Assembly: GCA_002869095.1 (NCBI GenBank)
Contig: PKTO01000216.1
Coordinates: 1-5,241 of the forward strand
DNA from: Clostridiales bacterium
GTDB taxonomy: Bacteria > Bacillota > Clostridia > Peptostreptococcales > BM714
Length of the DNA: 5,241 nucleotides
Direction of reading: 5' to 3'
Positions 1 through 5,241 of the stretch are shown piece after piece. Position 1 is the first letter of the stretch. Each line of letters begins with the position of its first letter. Below the pieces are notes generated by a model. That model saw only the letters and a program-made list of their open reading frames with translations, made no database searches and was not told the origin of the DNA. Both the position numbers and the translations under genes were made by a program.

Positions 1-1186
1 GCTTGGCCGCCTTGTTGGCGGGGTATATTCCAAAGAAAATGCCGACTCCCGCCGAAAAAAGCCAAGCTATCAAAATCGTGCTTATGGATACTCCAGGCGT
101 TATTTTTATGAAAGCCGATATTGCAAAGGATATGCCTATGCCGAAAGCGGTACCTATAATGCCGCCCATGCCTGAAATTATAACTGCCTCTACAAGAAAC
201 TGTAGCAATATGTCCCTTCGTCTGGCTCCGATTGCCTTTCGTATCCCTATTTCCCGCGTTCTTTCCGTGACCGAGACGAGCATTATGTTCATGACGCCAA
301 TGCCTCCAACCACCAGGGAAATGGCGGCTATCGAGCTAACGACGGCTGAAATTATGCCTGTGATCCTTCCCACCGTCTCCATTTCGCTTTCCGCACTGTA
401 ACCTCTGTATTTTTCCTCTCCGCTGTTTCTGTGCCTTCTCTCAACCATGCTGGTCATTCTGTCGAGAACTGACTGCACATCAACATCCTGCTGCAGATTC
501 ATGTCGATTCCGTAAATCCGGTCGCCTATCCCGAATATTCTCTCGGCTGCGCTTATGGGTATGTAAACATACCTCGGGGGATCGTCGATCCCAAGATTGC
601 TTATGAGTCCCTTCTTCTCCTCGAAAACGCCCACAACAAGCAACGATATGTTTCGGTTTCGCGTCCTGACTGTTATTCTTTCTCCCAATACATCCAGACG
701 CCCGAACAGCTCCATTGCCATGGAAGAATCAATCAGGGCCACTTCCCTTGCCGCATTTATGTCGCTTTCTATAAGATAGCGGCCTTTTATTATTTCGTTT
801 TTTTCAATCCTGTTGTATTGCTCATTCACACCTGAAACATATACATTCTCGTTCTTCCGGTTCATTGATATTTCACCGCTTGTGGTGTAGCGGGGCGAAA
901 TGGCATATATTTCGTCTGAAAAAGTCCTGGCCAATGCGTCAATGTCCGAATGGTTCATGATGTCGCCGCTTTGGGGATTTTCACTCCAGTTCATGCCGAT
1001 AAAAACCCTCGCGACTCCAAAGCTTTCAAATTCCTGCCCTATTGCTGTTCGGCCGCCCTTTCCCAGAGTAAATACCGTTATGACGGAAGATATGCCTATT
1101 ATTATGCCAAGCATAGTCAAGATCGATCTCATTTTATTGCTCCAGATTGCGCTTATTGCAACCCTTGCGCTTTCAAGCATATTCAC
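1..1186 (-). CDS. MacB/YknZ-like ABC exporter permease, C-terminus cut by window edge
   Basis: Inner-membrane permease that should dimerise and work with the ATPase and adapter encoded just upstream. I translated the minus strand by hand: the frame is open for 395 codons and has no stop before base 1. It shows TM1 at about residues 21-41 ([17 protein letters not shown]), an extracytoplasmic MacB-core-like domain at about 43-270, and an FtsX-type end with TM2 near 278-305, a cytoplasmic [16 protein letters not shown] coupling segment at 306-321, TM3 near 328-352 and TM4 near 368-387. The last visible residues, [10 protein letters not shown], match the near-terminal motif of the family, so only roughly a dozen residues should be missing. 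I chose the GTG start at 1186 because it gives the family-typical MNMLES N-terminus, overlaps the ATPase stop as GTGA, and lies 8 nt from a G-rich ribosome site. The ATG at 1180 is the alternative. Isoleucine codons are strongly ATA-biased. Family assignment is firm; substrate is unknown. Confidence 0.93.
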   Translation of the reverse strand, partial: MNMLESARVAISAIWSNKMRSILTMLGIIIGISSVITVFTLGKGGRTAIGQEFESFGVARVFIGMNWSENPQSGDIMNHSDIDALARTFSDEIYAISPRYTTSGEISMNRKNENVYVSGVNEQYNRIEKNEIIKGRYLIESDINAAREVALIDSSMAMELFGRLDVLGERITVRTRNRNISLLVVGVFEEKKGLISNLGIDDPPRYVYIPISAAERIFGIGDRIYGIDMNLQQDVDVQSVLDRMTSMVERRHRNSGEEKYRGYSAESEMETVGRITGIISAVVSSIAAISLVVGGIGVMNIMLVSVTERTREIGIRKAIGARRRDILLQFLVEAVIISGMGGIIGTAFGIGISFAISAFIKITPGVSISTILIAWLFSAGVGIFFGIYPANKAAK

Positions 1187-1893
1187 TCGGCAAGCCCCCC
1201 TTCCTCATCGGTTTGGGGATCTTTCAAGCGGTCTTCAATAATTCTTCCATCCCTGAAAGTCACTATGCGTTTTGAATACTCCGCTATGTTTTTCTCATGA
1301 GTTACGAGCAGTATTGTGACCCCCTCTTGGTTCAAGAGCTTGAAGATTTCCATGATCTCCTCGCCGGATTTCGAATCGAGGTTGCCTGTGGGTTCGTCGG
1401 CCAATATTATTGAAGGATTGTTCACAAGAGTCCTGGCTATTGCCACCCTCTGCCTTTGCCCGCCTGAAAGCTCGTTGGGCTGATGCATGACCCTGTCGGA
1501 AAGATTGACCTTTTCCAGTGCCTTCATTGCCATCTGTATGCGTTTTTCACGCCTTGTTCCGGAATAAATCATCGGCAGCTCAACATTGTGCAATGCTGTC
1601 ATGCGGGGCAAAAGATTGAAGGATTGAAAAACAAACCCGATTTTCTTGTTTCGTATTCCTGCCAAAGCGTCATCATCGAGACCGGAAACATCCTCCCCGT
1701 CCAGAAAGAATTTTCCTCTTGTCGGTTTGTCAAGGCACCCCAAAATGTTCATCAGCGTCGACTTGCCGGAGCCGGACGGCCCCATGACAGAAACAAACTC
1801 TCCCTTTTCTATTCTAAGGTTTATGTCCATCAGGGCATTTACTTCTATGTCTCCCATCGAATACACCTTGCTGAGGTTCTCTATTCTAATCAT
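1183..1893 (-). CDS. MacB/LolD/YknY-family ABC transporter ATP-binding protein
   Basis: Cytoplasmic nucleotide-binding subunit that powers the MacB-like permease encoded next to it. All ABC ATPase motifs are intact in 236 residues: Walker [10 protein letters not shown] (38-46), Q-loop Q90 in [10 protein letters not shown], signature LSGGQ (142-146), Walker B IILADE (162-167) with catalytic E167, D-loop NLDS (171-174) and H-loop H199. The [19 protein letters not shown] stretch after the Q-loop is typical of the MacB/LolD branch. Length is normal for a stand-alone subunit, and the acidic tail after about residue 222 is not conserved core. The ATG start overlaps the adapter stop as ATGA and is preceded by GAGGAAG about 7 nt upstream. 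The 3' end overlaps the permease GTG by 4 nt. In Gram-negative MacB this domain is fused to the permease; here they are separate, as in Bacillus YknY/YknZ. Confidence 0.97.
   Translation of the reverse strand: MIRIENLSKVYSMGDIEVNALMDINLRIEKGEFVSVMGPSGSGKSTLMNILGCLDKPTRGKFFLDGEDVSGLDDDALAGIRNKKIGFVFQSFNLLPRMTALHNVELPMIYSGTRREKRIQMAMKALEKVNLSDRVMHQPNELSGGQRQRVAIARTLVNNPSIILADEPTGNLDSKSGEEIMEIFKLLNQEGVTILLVTHEKNIAEYSKRIVTFRDGRIIEDRLKDPQTDEEGGLAE
1195..1202 (-). promoter_or_regulatory. Ribosome binding site supporting the permease GTG start
   Basis: On the minus strand AAGGGGGG lies inside the 3' end of the ATPase gene, 8 nt before the GTG at 1186 and 14 nt before the ATG at 1180. The 8-nt spacing favours the GTG. 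The match to a consensus GGAGG is only partial, but initiation is probably helped by ribosomes terminating at the overlapping ATPase stop. Confidence 0.5.
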
Positions 1894-3092
1894 TGTTTTT
1901 CTTCCTCTTCAGTTTCCTTAACCCTTACAACCATGCCGTTCTTCAGCTTTTCCGTAGGATTCAGTACAACTTTAACGTCTTCCGGGTCCGAACCGTCAAG
2001 AGGTATCAACTCCATCAGAAGGTCCCCTTCAAGACCCGGCTTTATAGGCATTTCGCTGACGGTGCTTTCGTCAGAAATCATGAAGACGACCTTTTCCCCG
2101 CCTTTTTTCGTATAGACCGCTTCATAAGGAACAAGCAAAACATCGTCAAGGCTTCCCGTCAGGATCTGAAGTTCCGCCGAAAAATTGGGCTTGAATGCAT
2201 CCGTGGGCTCAGTTATTTCAACAACAACTTCAACCACCGTCTCGCTGCCCTGGCCGTTGCTTGCCACCTTTGCGTCAGGAGCAATAGATGCCACCCTGCC
2301 GTCAAAGGCTTCTTCTCTCCCCTGGCTCCTTACTAGAACCTTTTGGCCTGTTTTCAGGCTTGATATGTCATACTCGCTTATTTGAGTCAAAACCTCTAGT
2401 TCGTTGAAATCCTGTACTGTGAAAAGCGGTTGATTCAATGTGACGAATCCGCCGGCCTCTATTTGCATGTTTGTAAGCGTTCCGCCAGCCGGAGAAATTA
2501 TCTTTGATTTTTCAAGGTCTGCACGAAGCTTTTCAAGCCGCAGCGATTCAAGTTCTATTTGCTTTCCCGATACCTCTTCAACCTTTTCAACCTCGTCCCT
2601 CAGATCAAGTAAAAGCCTTCTGGACTCGTCATATTGCGACTTGCTTACAGCCCCCTCGCTGTAAAGAACAGAATTCCTTTCGAAGGACTCTTCCGCCTCT
2701 TCATAGGCTCTTTTAGCGGAAGCCAATTCCGTGGATTCCCTTCTTTTCGTCAAGTCCAGATTCAATTCGGCCTCTTTGACGGCATAATAAAGTTCGTCCG
2801 TCTTCAACGAGGCCACAACATCCCCCTCTGAAATAATGTCTCCTTCCTTGAAATTCACTTCCGCAATCCGTCCCGATATGTCCGATAATACCGAAATGCT
2901 GTTTTTGGCCCTTATTGTTCCGGATGTGTATACGTTTGATGAAAGATTTCCCCTTTCAATGACCGATGTCTCCACAAGCGGGATGTCAGCAATCCTCTGC
3001 TTGGCCGACTGCTTGAGAATAAAACCAATAAAGGGCAGCATGATCAATATCAACACAACAGCCCAAAATCTTTTGCCTCTCTTCTTTTTCAC
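1890..3092 (-). CDS. Membrane-anchored HlyD/MacA/YknX-family efflux adapter
   Basis: Periplasmic-type adapter (membrane fusion) subunit of the exporter, anchored in the cytoplasmic membrane with its bulk outside. With the chosen start (400 residues) the order is: basic N-terminus KKKRGKR; one membrane segment at about 9-26 without a lipobox; first half of the biotinyl-lipoyl-like domain at about 68-96 ([18 protein letters not shown]); long charged coiled-coil hairpin at about 102-196; second lipoyl half at about 197-228 ([17 protein letters not shown]); beta-barrel at about 231-328 ending in [10 protein letters not shown]; and a membrane-proximal domain up to an acidic EEEEK tail. I chose GTG 3092 because AGGGGTGG lies 8 nt upstream and it yields the usual M-KKK signal anchor. 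GTG codons at 3101 and 3104 and a TTG at 3128 are in-frame alternatives. The stop overlaps the ATPase ATG. It is first in its operon, after a 521-bp spacer. Confidence 0.92.
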   Translation of the reverse strand: MKKKRGKRFWAVVLILIMLPFIGFILKQSAKQRIADIPLVETSVIERGNLSSNVYTSGTIRAKNSISVLSDISGRIAEVNFKEGDIISEGDVVASLKTDELYYAVKEAELNLDLTKRRESTELASAKRAYEEAEESFERNSVLYSEGAVSKSQYDESRRLLLDLRDEVEKVEEVSGKQIELESLRLEKLRADLEKSKIISPAGGTLTNMQIEAGGFVTLNQPLFTVQDFNELEVLTQISEYDISSLKTGQKVLVRSQGREEAFDGRVASIAPDAKVASNGQGSETVVEVVVEITEPTDAFKPNFSAELQILTGSLDDVLLVPYEAVYTKKGGEKVVFMISDESTVSEMPIKPGLEGDLLMELIPLDGSDPEDVKVVLNPTEKLKNGMVVRVKETEEEEKQ

Positions 3093-3100
3093 CAAGTACA

Positions 3101-3108
3101 CCACCCCT
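3101..3108 (-). promoter_or_regulatory. Ribosome binding site for the adapter gene
   Basis: AGGGGTGG on the minus strand resembles AGGAGGTG and lies 8 nt before the GTG at 3092. It is the main sequence reason for choosing that start over the longer TTG-initiated form, which has no comparable site in front of it. Confidence 0.5.
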
Positions 3109-3147
3109 GTCCAAATAGCAATTGCCAATATGAATCTTGATCTTTTA

Positions 3148-3172
3148 TTTATACTTCAATCATTTTCTGCAA
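3148..3172 (-). promoter_or_regulatory. Weak promoter candidate for the exporter operon
   Basis: On the minus strand TTGCAG (3172-3167) is followed by an AT-rich run beginning TATAAA (3153-3148), about 55 nt before the adapter start. The spacer to TATAAA is only 13 nt, too short for a standard sigma-A promoter. Shifting the -10 to TAAATA gives 15 nt and a poorer match. The position and AT-richness are right, but the match is weak, and no operator palindrome is evident next to it. Confidence 0.25.
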
Positions 3173-3276
3173 GCTGCCCGTCACACGGCAATTTCCCAGT
3201 GCGGTCAAGGCTTCATATTGCGAAACATCGTCCGAGACTTGCATTCCAGAGCTTTGGATAAGGCATAATCGTCAAG

Positions 3277-3322
3277 AAATCTGCTTTGGCCTTGGCCCGA
3301 CACGAAGTGAGTTTGCAGATTT
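3277..3322. repeat. 8-bp inverted repeat with 30-bp spacer
   Basis: AAATCTGC (3277-3284) and GCAGATTT (3315-3322) are perfect inverted copies. The spacer contains GGCCTTGGCC. No T-run follows on either strand, so it is not an evident terminator. A perfect 8-bp pair at this distance could be chance; its interest is mainly that several such structures crowd this spacer. Confidence 0.4.
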
Positions 3323-3327
3323 TAGAT

Positions 3328-3343
3328 TTTGTCGAAAGACAAA
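3328..3343. other. Short hairpin with GAAA tetraloop (plus strand)
   Basis: TTTGTC (3328-3333) and GACAAA (3338-3343) form a 6-bp perfect stem around GAAA when read as plus-strand RNA. In minus-strand RNA, the direction of the neighbouring genes, the loop is UUUC. No poly-U follows, so a terminator role is unlikely. It lies 6 bp beyond the preceding inverted repeat. Confidence 0.35.
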
Positions 3344-3437
3344 GCTCAATGAAATGCCGTCGCAGGACGCAGTGAGCGATTTGATCCTTGACCGGCCTCG
3401 CCATAAAATTCCAGCTGCCTGCTGTTCTTCATCTTTT

Positions 3438-3460
3438 ACTGCCGCCTGCAAAGCAGCAGT
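3438..3460 (-). other. 8-bp GC-rich hairpin adjoining a heptamer array
   Basis: In minus-strand RNA, ACTGCTGC (3460-3453) pairs with GCGGCAGT (3445-3438) as an 8-bp stem including one G-U wobble, around a 7-nt loop. It is the strongest stem in the spacer and ends at the first base of the CAGTTGT array. The sequence after it on the minus strand begins TAAAAGATG, with no U-tract, so it does not look like an intrinsic terminator. It might slow 3' decay of the tsa-rimI transcript, which is inference. Confidence 0.4.
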
Positions 3461-3478
3461 CAGTTGTCAGTTGTCAGT
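3461..3478. repeat. Heptamer tandem repeat, unit CAGTTGT
   Basis: Two perfect CAGTTGT units (3461-3467, 3468-3474) and a partial CAGT, 18 bp in all. The preceding CAGCAGT (3454-3460) looks like a degenerate further copy. The 7-bp period is shared with the two other arrays in this spacer, although the unit sequences differ. Confidence 0.8.
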
Positions 3479-3482
3479 AAAT

Positions 3483-3523
3483 GCAAAAAGCTTAAACACA
3501 AATACATTTGAAAGTTTTTTTGC
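3483..3523. terminator. AT-rich imperfect inverted repeat, possible weak bidirectional terminator
   Basis: Outer arms GCAAAAA (3483-3489) and TTTTTGC (3517-3523) flank AAAC/GTTT and CAAAT/ATTTG arms around 3494-3517. On the minus strand the fold ends in a short T5 tract and on the plus strand in T7. It lies about 90-130 bp downstream of rimI, so it is the best visible candidate for ending the tsaE-tsaB-rimI transcript. The stem has very little GC and is bulged, which argues against an efficient intrinsic terminator. Confidence 0.27.
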
Positions 3524-3557
3524 TTTCTGTTTTGCTGTTTCTTTGCCCTTGTCTTTC

Positions 3558-3581
3558 CTGATATCTGATATCTGATATCTG
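3558..3581. repeat. Heptamer tandem repeat, unit CTGATAT
   Basis: Three perfect CTGATAT units (3558-3578) and a partial CTG, 24 bp with no mismatch. Each unit creates the palindrome GATATC, so the array can also self-pair. It lies 9 bp from the TTCCACT array and about 80 bp from the CAGTTGT array. Confidence 0.9.
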
Positions 3582-3590
3582 TCTCTTCCT

Positions 3591-3618
3591 TTCCACTTTC
3601 CACTTTCTACTTGCTACT
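3591..3618. repeat. Heptamer tandem repeat, unit TTCCACT, entering the rimI 3' end
   Basis: Four consecutive 7-mers: TTCCACT, TTCCACT, TTCTACT, TGCTACT, covering 28 bp exactly in register. The first two are identical and the last two diverge progressively. The fourth unit contains the complement of the rimI TAG stop (3614-3616), so the array overlaps the end of the coding sequence. On the transcribed strand it is purine-rich. Confidence 0.85.
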
Positions 3619-4066
3619 GTTCTTCTTCCCTCTTCCACATTATGATTGCATCCTCGTGGTTGTCCGGATAGTATCCCGGTCTTATGCCTTCAACCACGAA
3701 ACCCATTTTTTCGTATAATTTCCTTGCGGCTATATTTCCGTCGCGAACCTCGAGAGTCAGGTTGACTATGCCTTTTTTCGAAGCCTCTTCCAAAAGGCAC
3801 TCGACAAGCCTTTTTCCCACTCCCTTGCCCCGGAAGGATTTTTGCACTGCAATGTTTGTTATGTGCGCCTCATCAAGAATGAACCACATACCGCAATAGC
3901 CTATTATACGGCCATCGGCTTCTGCTACAAAATATGCGGAAAGAATATTTCTCGATATTTCGGATTCATAAGAGTCGCGCGACCAGGGAACAGAAAAGGA
4001 CTCCTCCTCTATGTCAATAACACTGTCCAAATCTTCAATTGTCATTCTGCGGATTTCCAGTTCCAT
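3614..4066 (-). CDS. rimI: Ribosomal protein S18 N-alpha-acetyltransferase RimI (GNAT family)
   Basis: Cytoplasmic N-terminal acetyltransferase; the family enzyme transfers acetyl from acetyl-CoA to the N-terminal alanine of ribosomal protein S18, and some homologues act more broadly. The 150 residues match the usual RimI length. Visible are the GNAT acetyl-CoA loop FRGKGVGKRL (78-87), the LTLEVRDGNIAARKLYEKMGF segment (103-123), and the RPGYYPDNHEDAIIMW region (129-144). E106 and Y118 have the same spacing as the catalytic Glu103/Tyr115 pair of E. coli RimI. The ATG follows the tsaB stop by 6 nt in the same frame. Its ribosome site, GAGGG, overlaps that stop with a tight 3-nt spacer, so expression probably depends on coupling to tsaB. 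The acidic EEEQ tail ends in a TAG inside a heptamer array. Confidence 0.95.
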   Translation of the reverse strand: MELEIRRMTIEDLDSVIDIEEESFSVPWSRDSYESEISRNILSAYFVAEADGRIIGYCGMWFILDEAHITNIAVQKSFRGKGVGKRLVECLLEEASKKGIVNLTLEVRDGNIAARKLYEKMGFVVEGIRPGYYPDNHEDAIIMWKREEEQ

Positions 4067-4072
4067 AAGCCC

Positions 4073-4780
4073 TCACTTCTTCTTCATTCGTTCCTGATAC
4101 TGCCTCTCCGCCTCCGCCTGCCTCAAATAAACGGGCTTCAATGTGAAAGCGTTTTCCATTTCATTTTCTTCTATTTTTTTTATGGCCAGTCCCGCCACCG
4201 ATGCCGCCCTTGGAAAATTTGCCTGCGGCATTGCCACAATTCCCTTCTCATCCAAAACCTTCTTGATCTGGTCCTTGAATTTGTATGTATCCTGCCCCAC
4301 AAACAGCACAGGGCAATCCTTTTTTTTCAGCACGAAAAGGAGCTCTTCAAAATCATATGCATCCTCTTTGAGCACTTCTACGAGTTCTACGCCTTCCCAT
4401 CTGAAAATTCCGCTGTAGACCTGGTTGCGCCTCGCATCCATTATAGGGCAGACAAGCATGTCGGAATACATGGCATTGCATGCCAAAACCTTAAGGCTGG
4501 AAACTGCCGCAACAGGAATTCCGAGCGCCAGCGCCAATCCCTTTGCCGTAGACACTCCAATCCTTATTCCGGTGAATGACCCGGGACCTGTTCCTACCGC
4601 CAATGCGTCTATATCCTTGACGGATGTTTCGGTTTTTTCAAGCAATTCGTCTATCATGGGCATCAGCTTTTCCGAGTGGTTGAGCCTGGTGCTTACCGTC
4701 ATCTCTCCGACAATTCTGTTTTCCTTCATCAGGGCAACCGAAGCGGCCATACCCGATGTTTCGAAAGCCAATATGTTCAT
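4073..4780 (-). CDS. tsaB: tRNA t6A37 threonylcarbamoyltransferase complex, dimerization subunit type 1 TsaB
   Basis: ASKHA-fold partner of TsaD in the complex that transfers threonylcarbamoyl from TC-AMP to A37 of tRNAs reading ANN codons. TsaB is structural and regulatory, not the catalytic subunit. The 235 residues show the N-terminal strand MNILAFETS (1-9), NHSE (34-37), the hallmark GTGPGSFTGIRIGVSTAKGL (63-82), MDARRNQVY (114-122) and the terminal KPVYLRQAEAE (215-225), all in the expected order. Length is typical. The start is well supported: AAAGGAG (4789-4795) lies 8 nt before the ATG, and the ATG overlaps the tsaE stop as ATGA. The gene sits between tsaE and rimI, a common bacterial arrangement. 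tsaD and tsaC are not in the window. Confidence 0.97.
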   Translation of the reverse strand: MNILAFETSGMAASVALMKENRIVGEMTVSTRLNHSEKLMPMIDELLEKTETSVKDIDALAVGTGPGSFTGIRIGVSTAKGLALALGIPVAAVSSLKVLACNAMYSDMLVCPIMDARRNQVYSGIFRWEGVELVEVLKEDAYDFEELLFVLKKKDCPVLFVGQDTYKFKDQIKKVLDEKGIVAMPQANFPRAASVAGLAIKKIEENEMENAFTLKPVYLRQAEAERQYQERMKKK

Positions 4781-5232
4781 TGGAACAACTCCTTTAAAAT
4801 CTCCTCATGGCGTTTGCCTGACGCTGAAAACTCGAATTTCCTGCTGTTTTCATCCAAGCGGGTAATCTCTATCCAGATATGGTTCTCCGGCAACAGTTCC
4901 CTCACCCTGTCCGCCCATTCAACCAGGCAGATTCCATCACCGAAGAAGTATTCCTCGTATCCTATGTCGTACATCTCCTCCAAGTCGAGAATTCTGTACA
5001 CATCGAAATGATAGACTTTCGATGTCCCTTCATATTCGTTGATTATGTTGTATGTGGGGCTTGTGACATCTTCTTCGACACCCAAAGCGGATGCGATGGA
5101 CTTTGAAAAAAAAGTCTTTCCCGCCCCCAAATCCCCGTTCATGCATACCATGTCCCCGGGGGCGAGCAAAGCGCCAAGGCGCCTGCCCAGTTCCTCAGTC
5201 TCTTTTAAATTGTTCGATATATATGTCTTCAA
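4777..5232 (-). CDS. tsaE: tRNA t6A37 biosynthesis P-loop ATPase TsaE
   Basis: Small cytoplasmic ATPase that binds the TsaBD dimer and is needed for repeated rounds of t6A synthesis. The 151 residues include Walker A GDLGAGKT (33-40), the VTSPTY switch-like segment (56-61), HFDVYR (75-80), and ICLVEWADR (101-109) with the conserved E105-W106. The TTG start gives the family-typical MKTYIS N-terminus just ahead of the ETEELGRRLG helix. A GGTGA lies 4 nt upstream at the window edge. The frame stays open for three more codons to the edge, so a longer form starting outside cannot be excluded, but the length is already normal. The stop overlaps the tsaB ATG. The operon promoter must lie beyond the right edge. 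Confidence 0.95.
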   Translation of the reverse strand: MKTYISNNLKETEELGRRLGALLAPGDMVCMNGDLGAGKTFFSKSIASALGVEEDVTSPTYNIINEYEGTSKVYHFDVYRILDLEEMYDIGYEEYFFGDGICLVEWADRVRELLPENHIWIEITRLDENSRKFEFSASGKRHEEILKELFQ

Positions 5233-5241
5233 AAAGTCACC

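Larger units (their letters stand above)
3173..3437. other. Intergenic stretch without a supported gene
   Basis: This is the repeat-poor part of the spacer between rimI and the exporter operon. A 63-codon minus-strand open frame (3213-3404) crosses it, but it resembles no family I know and has no convincing start context, so I do not call it a gene. The stretch contains an 8-bp inverted repeat and a small GAAA-loop hairpin, listed separately. I see no tRNA, rRNA or recognisable riboswitch in it. It could be a degraded or dispersed intergenic element; only a search for other copies would tell. Confidence 0.4.

Noticed and set aside
3..401. 132-codon plus-strand open frame at the left edge
   Set aside because: It is antisense to the permease, whose minus-strand frame carries clear MacB/FtsX motifs; the plus frame is a shadow.
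1483..2115. 210-codon plus-strand open frame
   Set aside because: It is antisense to the ATPase and adapter genes and has no family signature.
3213..3404. 63-codon minus-strand open frame in the spacer
   Set aside because: It has no recognisable family and no convincing ribosome site, its Cys- and Lys-rich composition is odd, and it spans the inverted repeats, so it is more likely read-out of an intergenic element.
3438..3460. Intrinsic terminator for rimI
   Set aside because: The stem is good, but the minus-strand sequence after it starts TAAAAG with no U-run.
3354..3575. 73-codon plus-strand open frame through the repeats
   Set aside because: Its sequence is largely translated heptamer repeats and pyrimidine-rich DNA, it opposes all neighbouring genes, and it shows no domain.
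3461..3618. CRISPR-like array
   Set aside because: The units are 7 bp and directly adjacent, with no spacers and no cas genes, so this is simple tandem repetition.
3842..4579. 245-codon plus-strand open frame
   Set aside because: It lies antisense across rimI and tsaB, both with full family motifs, and the translated product shows no recognisable domain.

Overview
The window fits a low-to-moderate-GC Gram-positive bacterium, most likely a Clostridia-type Firmicute. That placement is an inference. It rests on heavy use of ATA (Ile) and AGA/AGG (Arg) codons, purine-rich Shine-Dalgarno sites, several TTG and GTG starts, and an adapter-ATPase-permease exporter arranged like Bacillus YknXYZ with no outer-membrane channel gene in view. 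Every gene I can support lies on the minus strand, so transcription runs from high to low coordinates.

The right half (3614-5232) is a compact housekeeping operon, tsaE-tsaB-rimI. TsaE (P-loop ATPase) and TsaB (subunit type 1) belong to the machinery that makes N6-threonylcarbamoyladenosine (t6A) at position 37 of ANN-decoding tRNAs. RimI is the GNAT acetyltransferase commonly encoded with them. tsaE and tsaB share an ATGA overlap. tsaB and rimI are separated by only TGA-GGG-CTT and lie in the same reading frame.

The middle (3093-3613) is a gene-poor spacer of about 520 bases. It holds three unrelated arrays of exact 7-bp tandem repeats, the last running into the rimI stop codon. It also holds several inverted repeats and a weak AT-rich promoter candidate for the downstream operon. 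I support no protein gene there.

The left half (1-3092) is a second operon encoding a MacAB/YknXYZ-type exporter: a membrane-anchored HlyD/MacA-family adapter, a MacB/LolD-type ATPase, and a MacB/FtsX-type permease that runs off the left edge a few residues before its expected C-terminus. Both internal junctions are 4-bp overlaps (ATGA, then GTGA if the permease uses its GTG start), so translation is probably coupled and subunit amounts matched. The substrate cannot be read from the sequence.

I see no clear undescribed gene system. The least ordinary features are the cluster of three heptamer arrays with the rimI stop inside one of them, and the in-frame tsaB/rimI junction.
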